From contig JBBHKE010001626.1 in assembly GCA_037447655.1 (NCBI GenBank), positions 124,001 through 188,000 of the forward strand: a stretch of DNA of 64,000 nucleotides, read 5' to 3'. The DNA comes from Zygnema cylindricum (taxonomy: Eukaryota > Streptophyta > Zygnematophyceae > Zygnematales > Zygnemataceae). Below the pieces are notes generated by a model, which was not told the origin of the DNA, did not search any database, and saw nothing but the letters and a program-made list of their open reading frames with translations. Made by a program: the position numbers and the translations under genes. Shown piece after piece: positions 43,599 to 54,675 of this stretch (the stretch's first letter is position 1; every line of letters begins with the position of its first letter).

Positions 43599-45473
43599 AT
43601 GGTCGGTCACCTCAAGCGCCGAGCGGTGGAGACATTGTTTCCCGAAGCTTCGGCCGACGCAGAAAAGACAAAAAACTCATGCCACTACCCACAAACGACA
43701 AAACATGACAACTCCAGGTGTCAGCGCCGCCGCCTCTGCCAGCTGTCTCCCTTCCCTCCCCTGCCTCCCCTGCCTCGTGGCAGCCTCCGATTGGGCGCAG
43801 AAATCGGACGCGGGCGCTTCGGAGTCGTCTGTGCCGGAGAACTTTTGTCCTATTCCGAGGCAAATTTGTCTTATTCCCGCTGCCAGGTGGCGGTGAAGAG
43901 CCTCCCCTTGAACCAATGGGAGGCCGCCAAGGAGGAGATTGCTGCCATGGCTTCCGTTTCGGGGCATCCGAATATCGTGGGTCTGCGGGGGTGGACTTGC
44001 GACTCCGAGGGGGTGCACGTAGCGATGGAGAGGGTGCGCGGGGGAGAGCTCTTCGCCTTCATAAATGCGGGCGGCCGCCTGGCGGAGAAAAGGGCGGCGG
44101 CGATCATGCGCCAGCTGGCGGACGGTACGGCGTTTTGTCACAGGCGGCACGTGCTGCACCGCGACCTCAAGCCAGAGAACGTGCTTTTGAGTCGGAAAGG
44201 GGGAGAGAGAGAGGGAAGGAGGAGAGGGGTTTCTCACAGAGACGAATGCGAGTGCGACACGTGTTACCCGGAAGTCAAAATTGCCGATTTCGGGTTGGCG
44301 GTACGGATGAAGAGTGCGGCGACGGAGGGGGTGGAGGGAGAGGGAGGGAGGGAGGGAGAGGGAGAGGGAGAGGCGTACGGGTTGGCTGGGTCGCCCTTGT
44401 ATATGGCTCCCGAGGTGGCGCTGAGTCAGCAATACGGGCCGAAGGCGGACGTGTGGTCCCTGGGAGTGATGCTCTATGTGCTGCTGTGCGGCTCCGCTCC
44501 GTTTAACGGAAAAATGGAACTGGAGACTCTCCGGGCGGCGCAGTCGGGCCACGTGGACTTCTCCCATTCGCTGTGGCGCCAGGTGGCACCGGAGGCCGTC
44601 GCTCTCCTCCGGAGAATGCTCTCTCGCGACGCGATGCGACGCCCGACAGCTGCCCAAGTGCTCGCGCACCCCTGGATGGTCAAACACACCCCGTTGACCA
44701 AGCGGGCCGCGTTGACCACAGCGTTGACCAGCGTTGACTTTGAATTCTGGGAGAGGGTAGAGAGGGAGGAGATGGCGGCGAGGGAGGAGGAGAGGAGGAG
44801 AGAGAGGGAGAAGATGGTGGCAGTTTTGGAAGTGGCGAGGAAAATGAAAGTGGAGGAGGAGAGGGAGCAGGTGAGGTTGAGGGCGAGGATTTTGGTGGAA
44901 CTGGCCAATGGGATGATGACACGTGGCATGAATTTGCCACCTGGCAAGGTGACACGTGGCAGTTTGCTTCCCCCTTTACAGCCTTTGGCAGTCGACGGGT
45001 TTTCACCCGATTTGGCGGATCCGTGGATGGTACAAATGGGGATTCAAGAAAGGTGTTTTCCAGAAATTGGGTTTAGGGAAAATCAAGTTCACAAATTGGG
45101 GATTGGATCTTCTCTGGTGCCCAATGAAGTTTTGCAAAATTCTTATTTCACGGAAGCGATTTTTTCTCCGACCTCTCCTCCTTCCTCCTTTTCTTCCAAA
45201 TTTTCTTATTCTTCTATGCCGGTTTTGGAAAGCAAAAATAACGATAACTATGATGGCGTTGACTTTGACCTTTTGGCGGAAATGGGATTCTTATCGGATA
45301 TTTCGGAACGGAAAATGGAGTACAACTGTGACCTTTTGTCGAATATGTCCACGAAAGAATCGATTTTGAGGATGAGTCCGTTAACTCCTTACGACTTTCT
45401 CAATGGAAAGAAAGAATCAAATTTGATTCGATGGGATAATATTTTATTGGGCGACGGGTCCCTTTATTGCTAA
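43599..45473 (+). CDS. PEPKR2-like (CDPK/PPCK-related) serine/threonine protein kinase
   Basis: 624 residues in one exon. Kinase domain about 63-363: Gly loop GRGRFGVV (70-77), ATP lysine in VAVK (K100), catalytic loop HRDLKPEN (D189, N194), DFG (230-232), activation end GSPLYMAPE (E272), DVWSLGV (D284), HPWM (358-361). All catalytic residues are present, so it should phosphorylate Ser/Thr; HRD with K-P-E-N confirms the class. The GLAGSPxYxAPE and LPF/APF-type lobe resemble plant PEPKR2. No EF hands follow, so it is not a CDPK. Two insertions are unusual: a Gly/Arg-rich piece with CECDTC (217-222) before DFG, and a Gly-Glu repeat (243-258) in the activation segment from a GGGAGA microsatellite. 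A charged coiled-coil-like region (about 390-440) and a low-complexity tail follow. This is the only upstream in-frame Met. The 5' two thirds is far more GC-rich than its surroundings. Family level is firm; the PEPKR2 assignment is likely. Confidence 0.9.
   Translation: MVGHLKRRAVETLFPEASADAEKTKNSCHYPQTTKHDNSRCQRRRLCQLSPFPPLPPLPRGSLRLGAEIGRGRFGVVCAGELLSYSEANLSYSRCQVAVKSLPLNQWEAAKEEIAAMASVSGHPNIVGLRGWTCDSEGVHVAMERVRGGELFAFINAGGRLAEKRAAAIMRQLADGTAFCHRRHVLHRDLKPENVLLSRKGGEREGRRRGVSHRDECECDTCYPEVKIADFGLAVRMKSAATEGVEGEGGREGEGEGEAYGLAGSPLYMAPEVALSQQYGPKADVWSLGVMLYVLLCGSAPFNGKMELETLRAAQSGHVDFSHSLWRQVAPEAVALLRRMLSRDAMRRPTAAQVLAHPWMVKHTPLTKRAALTTALTSVDFEFWERVEREEMAAREEERRREREKMVAVLEVARKMKVEEEREQVRLRARILVELANGMMTRGMNLPPGKVTRGSLLPPLQPLAVDGFSPDLADPWMVQMGIQERCFPEIGFRENQVHKLGIGSSLVPNEVLQNSYFTEAIFSPTSPPSSFSSKFSYSSMPVLESKNNDNYDGVDFDLLAEMGFLSDISERKMEYNCDLLSNMSTKESILRMSPLTPYDFLNGKKESNLIRWDNILLGDGSLYC
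44325..44382 (+). repeat. In-frame GGGAGA microsatellite in the kinase activation segment
   Basis: Hexamer/dodecamer purine units encode EGEGGREGEGEGE between DFG and the GSP..APE end. Units are multiples of three, so length changes keep frame. Confidence 0.85.
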
Positions 45474-45730
45474 GAAATTTCAAGAATTTTGAAGAATTGG
45501 AGTTATTATTTTGTTTTTTTATTTATTTATTTTCAGCGGGGGACTACGTCGGAAAAATGAATTTCCAGATTTTGGCATTTTCTGCGGAAGTCCATCGATT
45601 TTGTGAAAGTCTTCAATGTTTCATTTTTATCTTACAGAAGTTTTTGTTATGTTTTTTTCTTTTCACCGAGAAACTTTTAGTCAATAATAGTTGAGGGCGC
45701 GGTTTTTTTCTTTTTGAAAAACTTAAGTGG

Positions 45731-45736
45731 AATAAA
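45731..45736 (+). terminator. Polyadenylation signal AATAAA of the kinase gene
   Basis: AATAAA lies 258 bp after the kinase stop in AT-rich DNA. Another candidate, AATAAATG, lies near 45910. Confidence 0.45.
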
Positions 45737-45739
45737 GCT

Positions 45740-46930
45740 CCAAGTCTGTAAATTTTGCAAAACAGCTTTGTTTTTTTCTTTCCTTCTCTTTTCATAAGTG
45801 AATTAGCTTACTTTGTTTATATCTTGTACAGTCGGAAATTTTAAGAAAGAGAAATTCAGATTTGGATCAAAGACATCACTTGTAAAGACCCATTTTTTAT
45901 CTTTTGGGAATAATAAATGTTTCGTGTACATATTTTTTTTTTCTGTTGGAAATGGAAGTTGCGATGATGTTTCATTTTTTGTAATTATCCCTTTTTTCCT
46001 TATTTGTTATCATTTTTTTTCATGTTTTATGAGTGACTTTCATTCCCTTTGTGTCACTTAACTACGTAGTTCTCCTTATTTATTTATGTTAAATTAATTA
46101 TTTATTTTATTATTAAATTGTTGTTGTTCGTGTAAATAAATTCGAGCTTCCCTCTTAAAATATGTTATTTCTAGACCTCACATGAAATGTTTTTTCACTA
46201 AAAAGATAGCCACGCCTTTCTATTTGTCACCTTTTTTTTGACAAGTCTTGATTAAACTTTCAATTTTACTAAATTTATATTTTTTTCTCGTCAAAAAATT
46301 CAAGTATTTAGCACAAATTCGCCACTTTTGCGGAGCTTCTTAGACTCCAATAAAATTATAACCACAAATTGGCAACCATTGCTGCTTTTTTTTGTTTTGT
46401 TTTAATCTCAACAATTTCTAACTTGGTTCATTTGAGAATAACTTTTCTTTATTTGGGTTTTTTAGGCTTTTTTGGGGTTTTTGGGCTGATGTAACTCTCT
46501 TCTAATTGCGAGCTTTTTCCCCATTATCCCAAATTTCTCACATGAATTAATGTTGGTACAATGAGACAAGAGCCTCACACAGTACAGATATACGGATCGA
46601 TTTCCGTACAGTTTTGACGGTCGTTCCGTATACGTGGACTTTCTGTATCCTCCCCCCCCCAATTGTTCACTCGTATCCTGAGAACGGTCATCTGTAAATG
46701 TGACGTAGGTCATTGGTACGGATCGTACACCCAAAATTTTATTTTTCGTTTAATATTAAAAAACAAAAAAAAAACCTAAATTGTTTGAACCAGACCGTAC
46801 GGTTTCTCGTGAAGAGGAAGCAGTATGACTGGACGACAGCATACGACAGGACAATTCTATGTTTGTGTACATTAATAATAGCATGTGCCTTTTGACAGAA
46901 AACGACAAACAAAATGTATCCGGAGTTGCT
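45740..46930. other. No recognised gene
   Basis: AT-rich 3' flank of the kinase, with GTACGG/CCGTAC words around 46580-46810. No repeats with defined ends. Confidence 0.5.
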
Positions 46931-46939
46931 CGCATTAAA

Positions 46940-47303
46940 GTATGTTATGTCGTATGTTACGTCGTGTAGTCTGTCTTGTGTTATGTCGTATGTTGCATCT
47001 TGTGCTATGTCGTGGGTTATGTTTCGTATGTTACGTCGTATGTTACGTCGTATGTTACGTTGTGTATCATGTCGTGTGTTATGTCGTGTGTTATGTCGTA
47101 TGTTATGTCGTATGTTATGTCGTATGTTATGTCGTGTGTAATGTCATATGTTACGTCGTGGTTTATGTCATATGTTATGTCGTATGTTATGTCATATGTT
47201 GCATCGTGTGTTATGTCGTGTGTTACGTCGTATGCTATGTCGTATGTTATGTCGTATGTTACGTCGTATATTTGTCGTATGTTATGTCGTATGTTATGTC
47301 GTC
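46940..47303. repeat. 12-bp minisatellite (GTATGTTATGTC)n
   Basis: About 30 diverged tandem copies. Because 12 is a multiple of 3, all frames stay open and create Cys/Tyr/Val- or Asp/Ile/Thr-rich ORFs with no other coding sign. Confidence 0.93.
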
Positions 47304-47309
47304 GAGCCA

Positions 47310-48200
47310 GCCAGATGCCACCATTAGATGTGCAGAACCCGATTCGCACATTGGATTAGCAGAATAATCTCGAAGGACATAAATATGTACGGCACTATAC
47401 CTCATATTTATTGCAGATATTAACAAGAACGTTATTGAGAAAAACAACAAAAACACGGCAATTAAGAATTTCAAGATTGAACTGCCTGTTTTTAGTTATT
47501 TTTCTTGTCGTATATTAAATTACAAAAATGGTGATGACGTCGAAAGTCATCAAATACGGATTTTCGACATCCGCGGGATTCTAGGCGCAGACTTTCTTTC
47601 CGGCTTTCCCGGTAAGCAGGCTTGGCATCTATGCCCAAGGAGCGCCAGGTGGCAGCCTGTACTTTTTTTCTCGCCACTGGAAAAACTGCCAGGAATGACG
47701 GGCAGCAAAGCAGGATTGTCGTGTAGCGGAGAGCTGGAAAATTCAAAATTCCTAGGGGCGGTGGTGGGATTGCAATGCTGGAATCATAGCCTTGGGGACA
47801 CGTGTTTCTTTTAGCGGAGAAACCTTAAGAACAGCAATATAAGGTTTTTTAACGGAACTGAGAGGGAATCATAGAACTGATATGAGCCGTTTTTCCAGCC
47901 GGCGGAAGGGCGAATATATGCGAGATTTCAACTCGCCAGCTTTGACACGTCATCAGACGGCAAAGGGTCAAACACCAAATGACAAAAAAGGACGATGTTT
48001 TGTTTCCTTTCTCAAGAAAATCCAAAATCGAAGCAGATAATTGTGAATACCACGTGTCGAAAGACGGTGGAATTGTAAACTTTCTTGACTTTAAAAGATA
48101 CGTGTCAAATTTGTAGGACTCGCAAGTGGCTGTACAGTACAGCTGTTTGTAATGCCTCGTACTTTTTGAATCTTCAGAATGGATCGGGTACGGATTTAAG
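47310..48200. other. No recognised gene
   Basis: Two minus-strand ORFs (47492-47746, 47849-48217) have no domain, and their composition is like the surroundings. G-box-related words (CACGTGT, CCACGTG) occur near 47800 and 48050. Confidence 0.45.
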
Positions 48201-48212
48201 GGTACATTTCTG

Positions 48213-48413
48213 TACACCGTGAATCGTTATTAGCCTTATGTACTCTATATCGGCACCCCAAAATTTTGACATTGATACCTTAAATAGAATAAAGTACGGT
48301 ATTAAAGGAAATGGACCATAATCTGCCACGTCTCCTGGCACTAAACTAGAATGAATGACACTCCTTTTTCTTTACACTAATAATTTCTATCCGCTAATAA
48401 CGATTCAAGGTTA
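48213..48413. mobile_element. MITE-A copy (203-bp type, inverted)
   Basis: TACACCGTGAATCGTTATTAG to CTAATAACGATTCAAGGTTA. The body is the reverse complement of 40031-40233. Confidence 0.85.
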
Positions 48414-48519
48414 CTTTACACCTCGAGCAAGCGACAAAAGGAGCTTAGACCAGGCAGCCCATGCCATCGTGTCACACTTTGACACTTGTCATGCAATAAT
48501 CTCCAAATATGTGAAAAAC

Positions 48520-49058
48520 TACACCGCGAATCGTTATTAGTGTCAAATTTTAAATAGTGCTGAAGAAAATTTATCGTAATTGATGCTAATTAAGAATTTG
48601 AAAAAAAAAAAACGTGTATTCTAATTTCGGCGTTTATGCTAATTTGGAACAGCAAAAATGGAAAATTGTCTGTACAAATTATATACATTAATATATGTAT
48701 CCGTACAAATTATTAGAAATCGTACGCCGTCGTGAAATTTAAATATCCATACATGTCAGACTAATTTTCGTGTCAGACTAATCACGTTTTTTTAGCGCAA
48801 GTTCCTATGCGTTTGCGCCTGATTTAATTCATTTTTTGTAATATTTTCACTTGAAAAGGTACATTTATGTACGGTCTGACATAGACCGTACACCACATCA
48901 TTTAGATTTTATTGTACTTTCGTTCTTTATGCTATTTTGTATGGTACCTTAATTAACGTCAAGGAAAAATTAAAATCATGTATCCTATTTGGGGAAAAAA
49001 ATCAAAGTTTTAAGAACCCAAATTAGAGTTGTTGACACTAATAACGATTCGCGGTGTA
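48520..49058. mobile_element. MITE-A copy (539 bp) inserted at a MITE-C end
   Basis: TACACCGCGAATCGTTATTAG to CTAATAACGATTCGCGGTGTA, near-perfect TIRs. It carries the palindrome TGTACGGTCT-5 bp-AGACCGTACA near 48868-48892. Its right TA is the first TA of MITE-C 49057-49523. Confidence 0.9.
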
Positions 49059-49523
49059 GTGTTGTGTATCGTCAGGGTTTTGCCGATAATCAATTTATGA
49101 CTTTGGCTTGCCGATAATCGATATATTGGCATGATATATCGAAACTGGTGTTATCGCTTATATAAAACCCATAATATTGGTTTTTTATAGCGATAACACT
49201 GGTACCAATAAAAATCGGCGATAATTGTATGGTTTGTATCGTACTATTGTACGGTTTATTCAGTCGCACTGAACCGAAGTTATTCCGTTAAATAGAGTAC
49301 ATAACAAATTGCAACACGTGGCATGCCAAGCTACAAACAGTGAAAAATATAATACAAAATAACATAAATTACTATTACATGACGTACTATATTTTTTCCA
49401 CTTATCGTTGATAAGGAATTTGTTGGTCTCGGAGCGATATATCGGAACCCTTGACCTTTCAATAACTGATAACTATCGGTATCGATGTTATTGCGATAAA
49501 TTTCTTGTCAAAACACAACACTA
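49057..49523. mobile_element. MITE-C copy
   Basis: TAGTGTTGTGTATCG at the left, CAAAACACAACACTA at the right, CGATAA-rich body like 32220-32677. Taking out the MITE-A at its left end brings GAAAAAC next to the left TIR; the right flank is GAAAAAAAC, consistent with a slipped 8-bp duplication. Confidence 0.8.
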
Positions 49524-49539
49524 GAAAAAAACATCTTTA

Positions 49540-50110
49540 GCCCATATTCAAAGCATCGGTTTTTTTCTCTCCACTTCCTCCAAAATTCAATCCACGACGA
49601 GAAAATTGTTAGCCGTACAGACAAATTTTAAAAACCAAAGTACAATTGACGTCATCTTAAAACTTTGAATGTACTCCGATTTTAGCTTATTTTGTACTAA
49701 AGTTTGGCGTCTTCATCTCTTCGACCCACATGCATGTGATTCCAACATATCTTGAAACTCTTACCAAAATTTTACTTAAGGTATTACTTTAACAACGAAT
49801 AAAAAAACGTTCATGCAAGTGCCACACGAGTGTGAAATTTTTTGCACGAGGGTAAGTACACTTTTTTTTCTTGCTCGTCACTCGCATGTACGCAAATGAA
49901 TTTGCAAGGGTATCGTACCTCCATTTTCATTCATGGTCCTTGTCTACGTCGTCGTCCATAGATGTCTCAAACGCATAAAGCGCACGCAAACCAACAAGAT
50001 AATGAATATGCGCACGTAACAAAATTCAAAAGTTTATAAAATGTGTTGATGTACTTTGACTTTATATATAGAGGAAAATAGCAAATGTTTAATGAAAAAT
50101 AATACTACAA
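49540..50110. repeat. Repeat D, partial copy
   Basis: Shares CTCCAAAATTCA, GTACAATTGACGTCATCTT, TTGCACGAGGG, CTCGTCACTCGCATGTACG and CCTCCATTTTCATTCATGG with the other copies. Ends not defined. Confidence 0.6.
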
Positions 50111-50800
50111 CTTCGGGTGAAGTTCCACCGGACAAAAAGTGAGGCTATTTACAAAAATTCGAACTCTCCTTACTACTTCATACCACATATTTTTTTTTTC
50201 CGAGAAGAACATTACACATAATCTTGCCAATATTCTCCAAAGGTTTGGGAGCTAATAATGACGGTGGAAATATTCATCCGCGAAGCATTCGCTTCATTTT
50301 TTCTTGTAATAGGCAATTCACCTTTAGAAGGTGGGTTGTCAATTATAGAAATTGAAGAGGCGCGACACTTTGAATGATAAAGGTACGTGTCACGATGGAC
50401 AACCAATGGAATTTAAAAAAATTGCACATGGTATTTACCTTCCCAAATCCAACCGAAAATGCTAAAGTGTTTTTTTATCCGTCTTTCGTAATACTATTTC
50501 TGTCAACGCTCATTTATCACATTATTTTTGGCAATACTTTTTGTGTTGTACGCTAACTTGGTACGCATGTACATGGTACCCAAATGAATATTTTAAGTTA
50601 AACTTGGTTGTTGTGAAAATCGTCGACAATTTTGAGTACATGGTCTTAGCTTACGTGGTACCACTCAATCTAAAACACGTGGATTATAAGCTCTACGCGA
50701 TAAAACGTCGTTCAAAGTGTAGCATCTTGCAATGTTACTCGTACAATTACATAATTTCTTGATGGAACATCGACCTTAATCAAACTTAACTCAATTTTTT
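50110..50800. other. No recognised gene
   Basis: AT-rich with several CGTACNTG words (50385, 50545-50580). ORFs are short and without domains. Confidence 0.45.
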
Positions 50801-51236
50801 TTTATGTTAATGTATTTATTGTTTAATTAGCGTTAATAACTCTAATTTCAACTATTTTTAAATATTTCCGTGTTCGAAAGGTGTCAGCCCGTACTACAAG
50901 TGCACATTATTCGGTATAAAAGTATAGAATAAGTGTCAGACAAACGTGATGACACGAGAAGTTGAGTGCGCCACCACTGAAAAGCGTACTCAAATTTGAT
51001 TCTTAATCATAAAGACGAGGGAAAATCGTAAGAACCTGTTTTCCCAGTTCAGGAGTCGAATATGTGAACATATATCATCGTAGATACAATATGGGAATGT
51101 GTATCCATGTTAATGTTATGTGTATGAATTAGAGATAATTTTCTTGGCGTTAGACCCTTGACCTAAAATAGAGTTAATAACACTTTTACAATAATTATTT
51201 TTCAACTCTAATAGGCTAATAGCAATTCACGTTGTT
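50800..51236. mobile_element. Partial MITE-A (right end)
   Basis: TTAATTAGCGTTAATAACTC near 50822 resembles the subterminal body of the 500-bp type; the right terminus is CTAATAGCAATTCACGTTGT at 51236. Confidence 0.5.
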
Positions 51237-51297
51237 TTTGCACGAGAAGTTGGAATTGACATCGAAATGTGTGTCGTTTCGTTTTGATTTAGTACAG

Positions 51298-51842
51298 TAC
51301 ACCGTCAATCACTATTAGAGTATATAATGCTCATTCGGTGCCCTTTAAAAAAAAAAAAAACCTCAAATAGAATCCATAATTCTATTTTTTCCATTATTCA
51401 AATTAGGGTTTTTTTTCAATTGGCGTTAATAATAGAAGTACACTGCGATGGAAATATTGTGGCGTACGGACAGGGTATCTCCGTTGAAATGGTACTTTTT
51501 TCGTATAAAAAGACACTTAAAATTATTTCTCAAACATGTGAATGTGCATTGGAAGAAAGAGACGCAAACTCGTCGACAAAAATCACGCTCTCATATGTTC
51601 GTCCGTCGACCTTGTGAACAACGCGACGGCGTACGAATTGTCAGATTTTGTACGAGAACACATATTACTGTAGACATCGAAAGGGCGGGTATTTATTATT
51701 CAGGACAACCCAAATTACAGTTAGGGATTAATTAGTATATATAGTTTAAAAAAAAAAAAAAAAAATCCCGATTAGTGTTAGTAACAACTAATTAATTTTT
51801 TACGCTATTTATTCCTTTACTCTAATAGCGATTGACGGTGTA
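51298..51842. mobile_element. MITE-A copy (545 bp)
   Basis: TACACCGTCAATCACTATTAG to CTAATAGCGATTGACGGTGTA: perfectly compensated changes (GTCAATC/GATTGAC) show this is a distinct subfamily. Related ends occur at 54455-54675. Confidence 0.88.
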
Positions 51843-52994
51843 GTGAACTTTTGATTAAATGTTTTTTATATTGTTGTTATAATAAAGTCAAAGTCGGTCA
51901 ACGCATTTTATGAACAGTCCATGTTTTTCATGCGCATATTAATTATTTTTTTCCTTTTTGGGCGTTTCATGCGGGCGTTTTATGCGAATGAAACCTCCCA
52001 GTTAAAAACGTTGGTTCATGGCATACGACAAGCTCCTCAATAGATAAATTTTGTACTTTAAGACCGTACGTACACACTCCTGCATTGAAAAATTTGCTCG
52101 TACGTTTTTTACCACTGGTACGCGAAAAATCGTCCCTCAATTTTACACGTGGCCACAAGGAAACAAAATAGACGTGCTCTCTTCTTTGTCTCGAGGTCGC
52201 TTAATTGGCAGCGTCTGCGACCATTGCTTCGGTGACGTCACAAAAGTTAAAAGTCACTTCCACAATTTGGGGGTCCCACCGTTTGACCGTTTCTTATTTC
52301 GCCTTATAAGACAAAAAAACAATTATTGCTTCTGCCAAATTCTATTCGTGAAGCAGAAAACAAATATTGGTTACAGTAGCAGTAACAGCCCAGATTTTTG
52401 TCTTATTGGCATTAAATAATATGCAGATACGACAAGCTGTAAATGCCCTTCCCCGATGCCTAGCTCCTCTAATGCCAGCTCACGCCTGATGACGTGACGA
52501 GGAAATTCGGTAAATCCAAAAAAAATCCAGAATGTCGGCACGTAAAGACAAAAAATCACCACCTTTTGAGGGTAGAATGTTGCGGTCAGACCCTATTGTA
52601 CGGCAGACATACCGTGACTAAATGATACATCCACATTCAGGTTACCGTACTTACTGTACGAAAAACCGTACACCTAGATTCCCTGGCAGATAACAGTTAG
52701 ATCAGGTGTCGTCAGACAGGTCTCTCACGTGGCACGTAGATTCGACCCGCAATTTTGCCGATTATGTGCCATTGGAGCCGTGCAGTACAGAATCGCACTG
52801 GATTTTTTCGTGCGACGCATCATAAAATATTAAAATCATAGAATGTCACATTGATGTCGACGACGATCTGGCGTTGAAACAGAATCTGATACGGGAATCA
52901 GAAACGGCATCTGGCGCGTAGACATAATCGGCACTGAAAGAACCATCAGCGTCCGTACGCGGTCAAGGTGGATAGGTCGCTTCCGTACCATACC
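51843..52994. other. No recognised gene
   Basis: Mixed AT-rich DNA with dense GTACGG/CCGTAC words at 52590-52680. An ORF at 52051-52419 has no domain. Confidence 0.45.
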
Positions 52995-53188
52995 GTGTAC
53001 CGCTATTTGTGTTTATGAAAAATTCGGCAACTCAAAACATTTATTTTTCGTACACACTTGTCCGATTTTCACTTTGAGACCACCAATCGGAAGGTGGACG
53101 TCAGATCCAAAATCCGACAGGTGTGTAAGGATAAAAGATGCTTTAAGTGGCAAAAAAAACATCAACACTAATAGCGATACACGGTGTA
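52995..53188. mobile_element. MITE-A copy (short type)
   Basis: Diverged left end TACCGTGTACCGCTATTTGTG; right end CTAATAGCGATACACGGTGTA. A second left-end-like sequence, GCGTGAATCGCTATTAGTG, abuts it at 53189 without a matching right end. Confidence 0.72.
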
Positions 53189-53445
53189 GCGTGAATCGCT
53201 ATTAGTGACGATGTTTTTTCGCCAAGGAACGCATCTTTTCTCCGTGCACACATGTCCGAAATCTTGGAAAGTGGGTAGAATCGTCAGTTAATTCGCGAAC
53301 AAAATGCTGACGTGTATATCGACATAAAGATTTCGAGCTCAATTATAATTTTCATATTTCCCGACGTGAAGGAAATGTCAGCTTTTGACACGCGTCATTC
53401 CACGAACAAGGAGCGGATCGAGGAAAATACTTCAATATAATTAAC

Positions 53446-53665
53446 CACACCGCGAATCGTTATTAGTGCCAAGGTTTTTTTCGCTACTTAAAACATTTTT
53501 CTCCGTAAACACTTGTCTGATTTTCAATTTGAGACCGCCAATCGGAAGCTGAGAATGTTACCTTTCAATCCCAACCGTCAAATCCACAATCCGACAAGTG
53601 TGTACGGAGAAAAGATGTTTTAAGTAGCGAAACAAACCTTGACACTAATAACGATTCGCGGTGTA
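53446..53665. mobile_element. MITE-A copy (short type)
   Basis: CACACCGCGAATCGTTATTAG to CTAATAACGATTCGCGGTGTA, 220 bp. The body is itself largely an inverted repeat (CTACTTAAAACATTTTTCTC / GAGAAAAGATGTTTTAAGTAG). Confidence 0.87.
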
Positions 53666-53838
53666 CTATTTTTATCCAATCGGAGTGTGTCCGTATTTTC
53701 CCATTTTTTGGTTTTTTTCTTTTTGACGACGACGACTGCTTTCTATCCTGAAGCTATGAGCTTGGAAAGCAATGAAGTTTCCTCGAAGATTCTCCCAAGG
53801 CGCCGACTTTTTCATTCGTCGTCGCTCAACTCCGTCGG

Positions 53839-54057
53839 TACACCCTGTCCCCCTATTAGTGTTAAAATGTTTTCGCCACTTAAAACATATTTTCTTCGTG
53901 CACTTTTGTCCGATTTTCAATCCAAGGCCGTCAATCGGAAGCTGAGAATCTTACCTTTCAATCGCAACCGTCAGATCTAAAGACCAGCATCGTGTACGGA
54001 GAAAAGATGTTCAAAGAGTTGAAAAAAACAGAAACACTAATAGCGATTCATGGTGTA
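53839..54057. mobile_element. MITE-A copy (short type)
   Basis: TACACCCTGTCCCCCTATTAG to CTAATAGCGATTCATGGTGTA, 219 bp, same body as the neighbours. Confidence 0.82.
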
Positions 54058-54454
54058 CTCGATCGCGATTGGACGACATTTGGGTCCGACATTCTCAATT
54101 TTCAGAGCGTCACAGCTGGCGCGACAGCTGTCACCCCCAACCACTGACCAGATTATGTGAAGCTCCATCCGCGGTCGCCCGCTAAAGACAAATGACATCC
54201 CTCTGTGTGAGTACACCGAGTGTTAAACTGTACGGACTTATACGATTTATTAAGACTCGCTGGAAAGACGTGTGAGTTGTCGTTAGAGCAGATACGACAG
54301 ATTCGATAGTCTTATGAAACGACAAACTTTTTGCAGAAGTTGTTTTGACTGGGCCGGAAAAAACAAATGAACCTTTTGCCAAAGTCACAGAGCGGTAATA
54401 AAAACAAACTTTCGGTCAATGTCACGACAAAAAATACAAAAAACCTCGGAACGC

Positions 54455-54675
54455 TACACCGCCAATCGCTATTAGCGTGTAGGTTTGATTAGCGTATACT
54501 ATTATTTAGCGTGGTGTACGCTAATTGGGAATTTGGAAATTTTGGAAGAAATCGATTACTGTAATTAGGAATTTGGGCCTTTTTCAAATAGTGTGGATAA
54601 TTCTATTTGAGAATAAAAGAAAAAAAAAGCGGGACGGGATTAGCGTACACAACGCTAATAGCGATTGGCGGTGTA
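54455..54675. mobile_element. MITE-A copy (221 bp, GCCAATC subfamily)
   Basis: TACACCGCCAATCGCTATTAG to CTAATAGCGATTGGCGGTGTA, perfect over 21 bp, with a short body containing TTAGCGT/ACGCTAA repeats. Confidence 0.9.

Noticed and set aside
43718-44506. Second plus-strand ORF (262 aa) overlapping the kinase
   Set aside because: A frame shadow of the kinase with Gly/Arg-rich composition and no homology.
43677-44687. Long antisense ORF (336 aa) over the kinase gene
   Set aside because: It mirrors the GC-rich kinase codons, shows no domain, and the plus-strand kinase has all catalytic motifs.
46940-47303. CRISPR-like array
   Set aside because: Units are contiguous without spacers, and the DNA is clearly eukaryotic.
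46914-47367. Cys-rich ORFs (CYVVCYVV type) suggesting a metallothionein-like or toxin-like peptide
   Set aside because: Purely a 12-bp tandem repeat read in three frames on each strand; no signal peptide and no conserved end.
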